This document shows positions 25,467 through 33,570 of a DNA stretch of 34,877 nucleotides, one piece after another. The notes beneath the pieces were generated by a model. It was given only the letters and a program-made list of their open reading frames with translations, was not told the origin of the DNA and did no database searches. Numbering within the stretch: position 1 is the first letter of the stretch; the number at the start of each line of letters is the position of its first letter. The translations under genes and the position numbers were made by a program. This stretch comes from Geobacter sp. Lineage in GTDB: Bacteria; Desulfobacterota; Desulfuromonadia; Geobacterales; Pseudopelobacteraceae. Where the stretch lies: positions 1-34,877 of the forward strand of contig JANYBN010000115.1 of NCBI GenBank assembly GCA_025360785.1. Direction: 5' to 3'.

Positions 25467-25766
25467 TTACTTCTTGAAGGTTTTTATTATATAGCCGGCC
25501 AGCAGTTTTGCGTCTACATCGGAAATCGCCTTGGCATCGAAGGCGGGCATTCCGCCGCCACCCTTGCGAACTTGAGCGATGATCTTCTTGGTGTCTTTCA
25601 GACCTTTCAGGGTCTCTTTCGGCTTCATGATGTTGCCGCCGTCCGGGTGACAGGAAGCGCAATGTGCCTTGAAAATTGCCTCGCCGCTGTTTGCAGCAGC
25701 AAAGGCAGCTGCTGACATCATACCCAGGCTCAATACAACTGTTGCCGTAAGGATGTTTCTTTTCAT
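25467..25766 (-). CDS. Small periplasmic monohaem cytochrome c (class I, c553-like)
   Basis: This 99-residue precursor has a signal peptide (about 1-24) and one haem site CASCH (36-40), with the likely sixth ligand Met73 in GGGMPAF. The mature form is about 75 residues, in the range of soluble c6/c553 electron carriers. The ATG at 25766 has a GGAG site seven bases upstream; the frame is open to 25832, but that extension lacks a signal and is rejected. The gene is inserted between nuoE and nuoF, which suggests that it is made together with the diaphorase, although it acts on the other side of the membrane. Confidence 0.92.
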   Translation of the reverse strand: MKRNILTATVVLSLGMMSAAAFAAANSGEAIFKAHCASCHPDGGNIMKPKETLKGLKDTKKIIAQVRKGGGGMPAFDAKAISDVDAKLLAGYIIKTFKK

Positions 25767-25881
25767 GGGTTTCTCCTTTTTAATCAAGTCGTTGTCCTCT
25801 TTCAGAGGGGGAGTGGCACAGAACAATAGCACTCCGGAAGCGTACAGACAAGTAGTCGTTTGTATGGAGTCATCTGTCGGG

Positions 25882-26361
25882 TCAGCTATTCCGTAAGGCC
25901 GTTATTAACTGCGTACCGGCTTCGAGAGACATGCGGCCATATTGTCTTTCGCCGATCATCATGCATGGAGCTTCGCCGCAGTTGCCCAGGCAAGAGCAGG
26001 GAAGCAGGGTGACAGCGCCGTCAGCGGTGGTTGAGCCCGGAGCAATTTCCAACAACTGTGCCAGCGATTTCAGCAGTGTTTCACCACCAACAGCCCAGCA
26101 GGAGATGGAGTCGCAGACATGCACAACATGACGCCCCACCGGACGCCGGTAGATCATTTCATAAAATGTGGCCAATTCTTCAAGCTGGAGTGTTGACAAG
26201 CCAAGCAGTTCTGAAGCCTCTTCAAGCGCTTCATCGGTCAGCCATCCATAATGGCGTTGCAGCTCTTTCATTACATCTACAGCAGCCTCCCGATTGGTGA
26301 TGGCGGTGCTGACGCGTTGTTCAAGGTTCACTTTGAGAAGTTCCGGGATCATAGCGAACAT
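25882..26361 (-). CDS. nuoE: NADH-quinone oxidoreductase subunit E-like [2Fe-2S] protein
   Basis: This 159-residue thioredoxin-like ferredoxin has a helical N-terminal bundle (about 20-72) and a [2Fe-2S] site with Cys83, Cys88 (CDSISC), Cys124 and Cys128 (CLGNC). These match the family. It pairs with NuoF. It is the first gene of the 11-gene minus-strand run. No clear ribosome site was found at the ATG at 26361; an in-frame ATG at 26352 is possible. The 267 bases upstream are a divergent promoter region. Confidence 0.93.
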   Translation of the reverse strand: MFAMIPELLKVNLEQRVSTAITNREAAVDVMKELQRHYGWLTDEALEEASELLGLSTLQLEELATFYEMIYRRPVGRHVVHVCDSISCWAVGGETLLKSLAQLLEIAPGSTTADGAVTLLPCSCLGNCGEAPCMMIGERQYGRMSLEAGTQLITALRNS

Positions 26362-26514
26362 TATAATTGCTTTGGCGCTTGTGGCAAGGGTAAAGAACTG
26401 TGCAGTGTTAATAGTGAGCTAAACAAAAAAACCAGTCGTAAATTGTTGTTTATTACAGACAAGCAGTATCGGACACATTGTCAGCTCCAGGCACGGGCGT
26501 ATTACAGCCATTGT

Positions 26515-26543
26515 TTGACTTTTTTGCTGATTTTATTCATTAT
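26515..26543 (+). promoter_or_regulatory. Candidate sigma70-type promoter for the biosynthetic run
   Basis: TTGACT (26515-26520), a 17-base spacer and CATTAT (26538-26543, overlapping an AT-rich tatata) form a plausible promoter about 85 bases before the ATG at 26629. The divergent region 26362-26628 must also hold the nuoE promoter, which could not be placed. Confidence 0.45.
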
Positions 26544-26628
26544 ATAGACCCATTCTACGGTGAGTTCTCCGCATCGGCAGAAGTCAGGAACGGATGGTGT
26601 CCTACAATTCGGGAAAAGGAAATGATTG

Positions 26629-28119
26629 ATGATCTGCCCGCTGTCACCTGCCCATTTTGTCGCACTGGGTGCCTTTCAACTTTTTACAGTGTTGCTTTTT
26701 ATTAATGTGAATCTTGCTCCGCTGCCGCTTCTTGTCTTCATTCTCCTCTGCTGCATCACCCCGCTGTTTCCTCGTCTCAGTTTTTTTCTGCCGATAATCA
26801 GTAAAGGAAAGATGGGAGCAAAAGGGGTGGCCCTTACTTTCGATGACGGTCCCGATCCGGAGGTTACCCCGCAGCTTCTGGAACTTCTGGCGCGCCACGG
26901 AGTGACGGCAACCTTCTTTGTGACCGGAGCACGTGCTGAGCTCTACCCTGATATTGTGAAAGCGATCCTCGCCGGCGGGCATGCGATCGGAAACCATTCC
27001 TACAGCCATTCTCCGTTTCTGATGCTCAAGAGACGCACCACCCTCCAGCGTGAGATTGTATCAGCACAGCTGGTTTTTCAGCAGTTCGGTATCGTGCCGC
27101 TAGTTTTTCGCCCTCCGGTCGGCATTACCAACTCCCGTCTCTGGCGGGTTCTGCTTGAAAACGGTATGTTCTGCGTTAATTTCAGCTGCCGTGCCGCAGA
27201 TTTCGGCAACAGACGGGTGACGAAGCTTGCAGGCAGATTGCTGGCGAAAGTCGTCCCCGGCGATATTATTCTGCTTCATGACGTTGCGCCGGTACAGTGT
27301 AACGTAACGCATCTGCTGCATGAATTCTCTACTCTCATAGAGGGACTGAAGGAAAAAGAACTGGAAATTCTTCCGCTGGGTCGGCTTATCGGGAAGGAGG
27401 TCATGCAGTCCGGTGCGTCTGACTCCGGACCTAACCCTGCGGAACTGTTCTACAACGGTCTGGCCGAAACCTACGATCAGGAACAATTCAACTCCAGGGT
27501 GTCGCTGTCGCGCTCTATGGAATACCGGCTGTTTTCGGCACAAGTGCCTACGCTCTTTGCAGGTGCAGGCCGTGTCCTTGAAGTAGGCGCCGGCACCGGC
27601 ATATTCACACTGGATATCGCCAGAAACTGCACTGAAGTGCTGGCTGCGGATATTTCCGGCAACATGCTGAAACTGCTGGAAAAAAAAGCCGCTACTGAGG
27701 GAATAACAAATATTAGAACCTTGAAAGGCAATGTGGAGACGATGGAGCTTGAAGGGCCTTTTTCGGTTGTGTGCGCTTTTTTGGCACTGGAATATCTTGC
27801 CGACCTGCCTGCCTTTTTAATCCGTTTGGCGCGCCATGTTGAAGCGGGAGGCTCCGTATATTTTATTACCGCCCGCACTTCACTGTTCAGGCTCTTCACC
27901 CAGATCGGCAACGCCATGAGGCAAGGACTCTGGTTGAAAGCTTACAGCAGTCGGGAAATCGAGGTTATGCTGACGACTGCCGGGTTCGATCGTATAGCCA
28001 TCTCATCGCACCTGTTCAAGTCGTTTTTGTCCGGAGGCATGCTGCTGGAGGTGTCTGCACGCAGGGTCGCTGCCGCTTCTGTTTCTGTCTTGCCGACGAA
28101 TGAACCGGAGGGGGCGTGA
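26629..28119 (+). CDS. NodB-type polysaccharide deacetylase fused to a SAM methyltransferase
   Basis: This 496-residue protein has two N-terminal membrane helices (about 8-56), then a NodB/CE4 deacetylase domain (about 65-255). It shows TFDDGPDP (70-77), metal-binding HSYSH (123-127), RPPVG (161-165) and LLHD (215-218). A class I methyltransferase domain (about 270-470) follows, with the SAM loop EVGAGTG (318-324). The deacetylase removes acetyl groups from amino sugars; the methyltransferase substrate is unknown. The fusion suggests two steps on one membrane-bound sugar or glycolipid. The ATG at 26629 has an aaaagga site; a TTG at 26626 precedes it. The next gene overlaps or abuts the stop. 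Confidence 0.88.
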   Translation: MICPLSPAHFVALGAFQLFTVLLFINVNLAPLPLLVFILLCCITPLFPRLSFFLPIISKGKMGAKGVALTFDDGPDPEVTPQLLELLARHGVTATFFVTGARAELYPDIVKAILAGGHAIGNHSYSHSPFLMLKRRTTLQREIVSAQLVFQQFGIVPLVFRPPVGITNSRLWRVLLENGMFCVNFSCRAADFGNRRVTKLAGRLLAKVVPGDIILLHDVAPVQCNVTHLLHEFSTLIEGLKEKELEILPLGRLIGKEVMQSGASDSGPNPAELFYNGLAETYDQEQFNSRVSLSRSMEYRLFSAQVPTLFAGAGRVLEVGAGTGIFTLDIARNCTEVLAADISGNMLKLLEKKAATEGITNIRTLKGNVETMELEGPFSVVCAFLALEYLADLPAFLIRLARHVEAGGSVYFITARTSLFRLFTQIGNAMRQGLWLKAYSSREIEVMLTTAGFDRIAISSHLFKSFLSGGMLLEVSARRVAAASVSVLPTNEPEGA

Positions 28120-28121
28120 AC

Positions 28122-29372
28122 ATGGCACAGGAAACGATCCAGCTCCACGTATCAGAGCTGAACGGAGTCACTACAGAGCTGAAAACTCTTGTGGTTATTC
28201 CGGTATATAACCATGTGAAGACACTGCGCAAGGTGGCCAAGGGGGCGTTGGCAGAGGGATTTGCCGTTCTGGTTGTGGATGACGGCAGCACGGACGGCAG
28301 TCTTGACAGCGTCGCCGATCTGCCGATCGGGCGTCACCGTCTGGCGGTGAATCAGGGCAAGGGCGGCGCCATCCTGGCGGCGGCACAACTGGCACGGAGT
28401 GCCGGTTACCAGGCGATTCTGACCATAGATGCCGACGGCCAGCATGACCCCGCAGATGCGCGGCAGCTCCAGGAAACGGCCTCTTCATCCTGGCCTTGCA
28501 TCGTCATCGGCGCACGCAGAATGGAGACTCTGAATGTGCCGCGTTCAAGTCTCTTCGGCAGGGACTTTTCCAATTTCTGGGTCAGGATCGAATGCGGGCA
28601 GACCCTGCCTGACACCCAGAGCGGCTACAGGCTTTACCCCGTGGAGTTTTTGGAGAGTTCCCGCTTCCTTTCGCGGCGTTACACCTTTGAGATTGAGGTT
28701 CTGGTGCGCGGGCGCTGGGCAGGACTGCCGGTGCTGTCTACCCCGGTATCGGTCTACTATCCTCCGGGAGATGAGCGGATTTCGCATTTCCATAAGTTCA
28801 AAGACAATCTGCGCCTCAGCTGTTTGCATACATTTCTGGTGACACGTTCACTAATCCCATGGCCGCATCGCCAGTTGTTCCGGGATGCCGGCGCCGAGCG
28901 TCTGCCGAGCATCTTTCAGCCACTTCTTTATTTCAGAGCGATGAGCAGGGAACACTCAAGTGCGACACAGTTGGCCGCTGCGGTATGGGTCGGCGTATTT
29001 ATCGGTGCACAACCTATCATCCCGTTCGGTATAGCGGTCACCGTCTATGTATGCCACAAACTCCACCTTAACAAGCTTGCCGCAGTCGGCGCCAGTAACA
29101 TCTGTTGCGCCCCCTTTGTGCCGTTTCTGTGTATTGAACTTGGCCATTATCTTCTTTATGGTAAATTCTGGTACGAATTCAACCGGCACTCGCTTTTGAA
29201 TGAGATCCATTACAGGCTTTGGGAATGGCTGATTGGAGCATTGCTGATCGGTCCGCTGCTCGGAGTGATGGCGGCGCTTTTTGCCTATCTCATGGTGAGC
29301 ACCTTTCGCAAGCGTAGGGATAGTGATGTATCAACGCAGGATGATATGATAGAAAAGGCGGAAGCCCGATGA
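28122..29372 (+). CDS. GT2 glycosyltransferase fused to a DUF2062 membrane domain
   Basis: This 416-residue protein begins with a GT-A fold family-2 glycosyltransferase (about 20-240). It shows VIPVYN, DDGSTDGS (53-60), the DxD-type metal site DADGQHDP (103-110) and a later TQSGYRLYP block. The fold resembles dolichyl/polyprenyl-phosphate sugar transferases. The C-terminal part (about 255-400) is a DUF2062 domain with several membrane helices. It should transfer sugar or acyl-sugar to a lipid on the inner face of the membrane. The ATG at 28122 has a ggaggggg site eight bases upstream; a GTG at 28116 overlaps the previous stop. Its stop overlaps the radical SAM gene (ATGA). Confidence 0.88.
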   Translation: MAQETIQLHVSELNGVTTELKTLVVIPVYNHVKTLRKVAKGALAEGFAVLVVDDGSTDGSLDSVADLPIGRHRLAVNQGKGGAILAAAQLARSAGYQAILTIDADGQHDPADARQLQETASSSWPCIVIGARRMETLNVPRSSLFGRDFSNFWVRIECGQTLPDTQSGYRLYPVEFLESSRFLSRRYTFEIEVLVRGRWAGLPVLSTPVSVYYPPGDERISHFHKFKDNLRLSCLHTFLVTRSLIPWPHRQLFRDAGAERLPSIFQPLLYFRAMSREHSSATQLAAAVWVGVFIGAQPIIPFGIAVTVYVCHKLHLNKLAAVGASNICCAPFVPFLCIELGHYLLYGKFWYEFNRHSLLNEIHYRLWEWLIGALLIGPLLGVMAALFAYLMVSTFRKRRDSDVSTQDDMIEKAEAR

Positions 29373-30664
29373 GGATTTTGCTTATTAACCCGCCCAACTG
29401 TGGCAGGAGTATCCCGGAAGAGCGCTACGGCATTGATTCGATTCGTCAGATTTTCCGCGGTGAGCCGTTGGCGCTTGAGGTTTTGGCCGGTAACCTGACC
29501 GGACATGAGGTGCAGATTCTTGACCTGAAGGCGGATCCTGACGGCATGCAGCAGGCTCTTGAAAACTTCAGGCCGGAACTGGCCGCCTTTACTGCGGTCA
29601 CCTGCGAAGCCAATACAGTCCTGCGTTTGGCCGGAGAGCTGAAAGACCGTTGCGGGGCTCAGGTAGTGGTGGGCGGCATTCACGCCAGCTGTGATCCGGC
29701 TTTCTTTAACAATTCGGCCATCGATTATATCGTTGTCGGTCTCGGCAAGGGGAGCTTTGCCGAACTGGCCGCAGCAATAGAGGCTGGTACCACGGCCAGT
29801 GCGATCCCGGGCGTCGCGGCGACCAGGCCGGGGAGCGCGCTTGCCTTTGCCCCCAGACGCTTCGGAACGCTTGATCTTGCGGAGCACGCCCCACCGCGCT
29901 ATGACCTCGTCGCCGGTAATCGCAGCAGCTACACCCTTTCTGCCGTCAGTTCCCGGCTCGGCATGGTTGTATCGGCCTTCGGCTGCCCTTACAGCTGCTC
30001 ATTCTGCTGTATCAGCTCCCAGTCAGCCGGACGCTATCTGACCCACTCAATTGATACGGTTATCAGGGACATCCGGCTACTGGGCGACATCCCGGTGATT
30101 CGACTGGTTGATGCCAATACGTTCGGGAACACCGAACATGCGCGCCTGCTGGCTGAGGCGATTATGGCGGAGGGGATCCGGAAACATTTTATCGCCGACG
30201 TGCGTTCAGACACGGTTGTGCGCCATCCGGAACTCATGCGGCAGTGGAAAGAAGCCGGCTTGCGCTCTGTAGTGATCGGCTTCGAGGAAATTGCCGACGG
30301 TGACCTCACGTTTTTCAACAAGGAAAACAGTGTTGCCGTCAATGATGAGGCCATAACCATCCTGCACGAACTCGGCATTACCATCGTAGGCGACTTCATC
30401 GTCTCGCCCGATTATGACGACGCCCGTTTCGACGCGCTGGAAAGTTACGTGAACAGGATGGCTATCGAACTCCCGATCCTGACGGTGCTGACTCCTCTGC
30501 CCGGAACACCCCTCTATGCCGAGCAGCAGGAACGCATCACGATCAGGGATCTCGACTATTACACGCTAACCAATGCGGTCGTGCCGACCCGCCTCGGAGA
30601 AAAACGCTTTTATCAGCAGTACGCCAGACTTATCAAGTCTTTCCACGCCAACGCAAAATTATAG
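29369..30664 (+). CDS. B12-binding-type radical SAM enzyme
   Basis: This 431-residue protein has an N-terminal Rossmann domain of the B12-binding type (about 1-145; LLINPPNCG at the start, VVVGGIHAS at about 99-107). The classical cobalamin DxHxxG motif is not visible. The radical SAM core follows, with the cluster ligands Cys206, Cys210 and Cys213 in FGCPYSCSFC. It should cut S-adenosylmethionine to make a radical and could methylate, cyclise or rearrange a lipid or sugar. It overlaps the glycosyltransferase gene by four bases and precedes the ketosynthase by 12 bases. Confidence 0.9.
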   Translation: MRILLINPPNCGRSIPEERYGIDSIRQIFRGEPLALEVLAGNLTGHEVQILDLKADPDGMQQALENFRPELAAFTAVTCEANTVLRLAGELKDRCGAQVVVGGIHASCDPAFFNNSAIDYIVVGLGKGSFAELAAAIEAGTTASAIPGVAATRPGSALAFAPRRFGTLDLAEHAPPRYDLVAGNRSSYTLSAVSSRLGMVVSAFGCPYSCSFCCISSQSAGRYLTHSIDTVIRDIRLLGDIPVIRLVDANTFGNTEHARLLAEAIMAEGIRKHFIADVRSDTVVRHPELMRQWKEAGLRSVVIGFEEIADGDLTFFNKENSVAVNDEAITILHELGITIVGDFIVSPDYDDARFDALESYVNRMAIELPILTVLTPLPGTPLYAEQQERITIRDLDYYTLTNAVVPTRLGEKRFYQQYARLIKSFHANAKL

Positions 30665-30676
30665 GGTGAGTCTCTA

Positions 30677-31816
30677 ATGAATGCATACATAACAGATATC
30701 GCGGCCTTTCTTCCCAACGAACCGGTGAATAACCAGAATATTGAGAAGGTACTCGGCATGGTGAACCAGACCCCCTCGCGCACCCGGGCCATTATTCTCA
30801 GGAACAACAAGATCAGGGAACGTCACTACGCCATCGAGCCCGACACGGGCCGGATTACCCATACCAACGCCCAGCTTACTGCCGAGGCGGTGCGCCGGTT
30901 GAACCCTTATGCAGGCTTCACCCCGGATCAGATAGAGTGTCTTGCCTGCGGCACCTCCTCGCCTGACCAGATTATGCCGGGGCACGGTCTGATGGTGCAT
31001 GGCGAACTGGCGAGCGCGCCGTGCGAAGTGGCGAGCATGTCTGGCATCTGCCTCTCCGGGATCAGCGCGCTCAAGTATGCAGCCATGAATGTGGCGTCCG
31101 GGATTACCGGCAACGCGGTGGCGACCGGGTCCGAACTTGCTTCCACGTTCATGCGTGCCGAACTGTTTGATGCGGTGACGCCTGAAAAGGCGGCGGAACT
31201 GGAGGCGTGCCCAAGCATATCTTTCGATGCCGATTTTCTGCGCTGGATGCTGTCGGATGGAGCCGGGGCCGCATTTGTCAGCGCCACCCCTTCGCTTGAC
31301 CGACCGTCATTGAAGATAGAGTGGATCGAGCATCTCTCCTTTGCGGGTGAGCTTGAGACCTGCATGTATAGCGGCGCGGTAAAAAATGATGACGGCAGTG
31401 TCACCGGCTGGCGCAACCTTAGCGGAGCGGCAGGTGCCGAAGCAATTCTGGTCAAGCAGGATGTAAAACTCCTGAACCGGGAGATCATCACCACGATCGT
31501 GAACAGAACCCTTACCCGGGTGATTGCAAAACATAACATCTCCCCCGGACAGATCAGTTGGTTTCTCCCCCATTACTCATCGGATTACTTCCGCCAAAGC
31601 CTCCATGACCGGATGGTCGAGATCGGCTTTTCGGTCCCCTTTGAACGCTGGTTCACCAATTTACCGACCAAGGGAAACACCGGTTCCGCCTCGATCTATA
31701 TTATGCTGGAGGAAATTTTTCACTCGGATCGCCTCAAGCGGGGCGACACCATTCTCTGTATGATTCCGGAAAGCGGCAGGTTCTCGGTAGCCTATGTGCT
31801 GATGACGGTCGTATGA
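30677..31816 (+). CDS. Beta-ketoacyl-ACP synthase III-like enzyme (FabH/DarB-like)
   Basis: This 379-residue thiolase-fold enzyme carries the FabH-type catalytic triad Cys125 (SGICLSGI), His299 (FLPHYSSD) and Asn334 (TKGNTGSAS). The CGTSSPDQIMPGHG stretch (91-104) and the length above that of FabH (about 320) place it near the DarB-type synthases of dialkylresorcinol and related pathways rather than housekeeping FabH. It should condense an acyl chain with a ketoacyl group held on an acyl carrier protein. The minus-strand acyl carrier protein gene at 34163-34426 is a candidate partner. It is the last gene of the plus-strand run. Confidence 0.85.
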   Translation: MNAYITDIAAFLPNEPVNNQNIEKVLGMVNQTPSRTRAIILRNNKIRERHYAIEPDTGRITHTNAQLTAEAVRRLNPYAGFTPDQIECLACGTSSPDQIMPGHGLMVHGELASAPCEVASMSGICLSGISALKYAAMNVASGITGNAVATGSELASTFMRAELFDAVTPEKAAELEACPSISFDADFLRWMLSDGAGAAFVSATPSLDRPSLKIEWIEHLSFAGELETCMYSGAVKNDDGSVTGWRNLSGAAGAEAILVKQDVKLLNREIITTIVNRTLTRVIAKHNISPGQISWFLPHYSSDYFRQSLHDRMVEIGFSVPFERWFTNLPTKGNTGSASIYIMLEEIFHSDRLKRGDTILCMIPESGRFSVAYVLMTVV

Positions 31817-31899
31817 AATCAGCATCCATCCCGAATTATCTTTCATCAGGTTAATCCGGGTTTAGTCGCATGTCTTAGATTTATCGGCATTAGCGGCGT

Positions 31900-32826
31900 T
31901 CATCGGTGTTTTATTGGCATCGCCGCGATTTGTTGCGGTATAGACCGCAGAAAGTTGCTCCACGCGGCGAGATATGCCGAGCAGTCCCACATGAAGACAT
32001 CGCAGTGCCCACCCCCGCTGATAATGTGGAGCGATTTCGGTGCAACGGCCCGGGCAATGAGCCTTCTGGTCATCTCCACCGGGACCAGAGTATCATTATC
32101 TCCATGTATTAAGAGCAACGGTACCCCGGCACGCCCGATCTTGTTAAGGTTGTCAAAGGGGATGTCTATACCCCACCATCCAACCGTATAGTAGGCAAAC
32201 GGTGAAATATGTTTTACAATCTCCTTCATTGAAGTGAAGGAACCTTCCATGACCAGCCCTGAAGGCGGGCTTTCCAGGGCCATCTGGAGCGCCACTGCAG
32301 ACCCCATCGACTGCCCGAAGAAAATCATCCTCTCATGTCGCCATCCTAGTCCTTCCAGGTAGAATAAAGCTCCGCGGGCATCCTGATAAAGATCATTTTC
32401 CCGAAGCGGTTTTCCCTCACTTTTTCCGTAGCCCCGGTAATCAAAGATGAAAATGGGAAACCCTTGCCCGTGCAGCAGGTTCAGGTACTCCACATTGTCG
32501 GATAGATTCCCGGCATTTCCGTGAAAGAAAAGCACGAGCGGTGTTTCGGGTGCACCCGGTACGTACCAGCCGTTCAGCCGCACTCCATCGCGGGCCGAAA
32601 ACCAGATTTCCTGATAGGGGATGCTGTTCAATAGCGGTGAGGCGGAGATTTCCTTTTTGGGCAGGAAAACTGACCGGTTCATGATGGCACAACCTAACAG
32701 ATTCAGCAGAAAAAGAATTATTACCCCGGACCTGTAAAGGTGCCTCCAGGATAATGTCGGCTTCCTTGCACACTTGGCCGCTATAAGCACATTTGCCCTG
32801 ATAGTCTTAGTCACTGATGCTACCAT
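31900..32826 (-). CDS. Lipoprotein alpha/beta hydrolase (BEM46/S33-like)
   Basis: This 308-residue protein has a basic N-terminus, a hydrophobic segment (about 34-45) and a lipobox LLGC with Cys46, so it is probably a lipid-anchored envelope enzyme. The alpha/beta-hydrolase core shows an oxyanion motif FFHGNAGN (100-107), nucleophile Ser173 in GQSMGS, Asp in HGDNDTLVP and His in GGGHCDVF. An aaaagg site lies eight bases before the ATG. It could be an esterase or thioesterase acting on lipids made by the neighbouring genes; that is inference. Confidence 0.85.
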   Translation of the reverse strand: MVASVTKTIRANVLIAAKCARKPTLSWRHLYRSGVIILFLLNLLGCAIMNRSVFLPKKEISASPLLNSIPYQEIWFSARDGVRLNGWYVPGAPETPLVLFFHGNAGNLSDNVEYLNLLHGQGFPIFIFDYRGYGKSEGKPLRENDLYQDARGALFYLEGLGWRHERMIFFGQSMGSAVALQMALESPPSGLVMEGSFTSMKEIVKHISPFAYYTVGWWGIDIPFDNLNKIGRAGVPLLLIHGDNDTLVPVEMTRRLIARAVAPKSLHIISGGGHCDVFMWDCSAYLAAWSNFLRSIPQQIAAMPIKHR

Positions 32827-33117
32827 AGGCTTAGCCTTTTTTCCGCGTAGTCCCTTGCAGTCGCGTCACAATTTATTTCATAGTCTGGTGATGCACTTCA
32901 TATGATATGCCAAGTTTGTATTGATAAATGTTACTATATTACAAGTTGTTACGATTTAATCAGGTTGTCGGTGAATGTAAGGTGTGTTTGAGCAGGCGGG
33001 ATATCAATAGAGGGTTTGTAAGAATATGTGGCTGATGCCGGGATGTTACGAGATGTTATGATATTTTTCAGCTATTCATTTTGTAACATCGTATGGAACG
33101 AGCGCGGGTTGGTTTCG
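32827..33117. other. Intergenic region with gttac-type repeats, no gene seen
   Basis: This 291-base AT-rich gap has no convincing coding frame. It contains an inverted pair gatgttac (33042-33049) / gtaacatc (33083-33090), with a further gatgttatg at 33052, and two more gttac copies near 32930-32955. These may be regulatory for the hydrolase gene. No consensus promoter was placed. Confidence 0.4.
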
Positions 33118-33561
33118 TCATAGCAACACTCCAACGCCGAGGAATACATTGACCAGATAAAGAGCAAGGACTGTGAGTCCCAGCCGGTAATGAAGGTCCC
33201 GTTGCGGAGCGCCCGGTCCGGAGATCTTTCGGGAGAAGCTATAAGTAAACAAGAGCAGGAAGACAATTGCCGATCCGACGAACAGGTGGGGAGGGTACTG
33301 GAGAACGTTCCCGGTATCAATCACGACCAGAATCAGTCCGGCTGAGTAGCCTGCCGCTCCGGATATCGCCAGACCCGGCCCCATACGGCGGTGTCGTTTA
33401 ATTGCCTGGAGCGGTAGCGCTGTTTTGCCTGTCCGGGATCGCCTGATCATCAGGCCGTTGCGGGCATGATAAAAAAACAGGAGCATCACGGTCAGATTGA
33501 AGAGGCCGTGAACCAGCTTCAAAATGGCGATCAGCTCCCTGCTTATCAGTGGAAACTGCAT
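33118..33561 (-). CDS. DUF4079-like four-helix membrane protein
   Basis: This 147-residue protein has four likely membrane helices (about 11-32, 62-82, 93-110 and 126-146). Histidines lie near helix ends (His18, His32, His57, His92, His124), a pattern like cytochrome b561-type haem proteins. RHRRMGPGLAISGAAGYSAG (about 56-75) resembles DUF4079 proteins. It is nine bases after the cupredoxin gene, so the two are probably expressed and may work together in membrane electron transfer. Haem binding is inference. Confidence 0.7.
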   Translation of the reverse strand: MQFPLISRELIAILKLVHGLFNLTVMLLFFYHARNGLMIRRSRTGKTALPLQAIKRHRRMGPGLAISGAAGYSAGLILVVIDTGNVLQYPPHLFVGSAIVFLLLFTYSFSRKISGPGAPQRDLHYRLGLTVLALYLVNVFLGVGVLL

Positions 33562-33570
33562 GTGCTACTC

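Noticed and set aside
25767-25832. Longer cytochrome c frame starting at 25832
   Set aside because: The extra 22 codons precede a clear signal peptide and would block its export; the ATG at 25766 has a good ribosome site.
29285-29887. Minus-strand frame of 200 codons
   Set aside because: It lies opposite the radical SAM gene and the end of the glycosyltransferase gene, both of which have clear motifs.
30928-31539. Minus-strand frame of 203 codons
   Set aside because: It is antisense to the ketosynthase, including its catalytic cysteine region; serine- and alanine-rich shadow.
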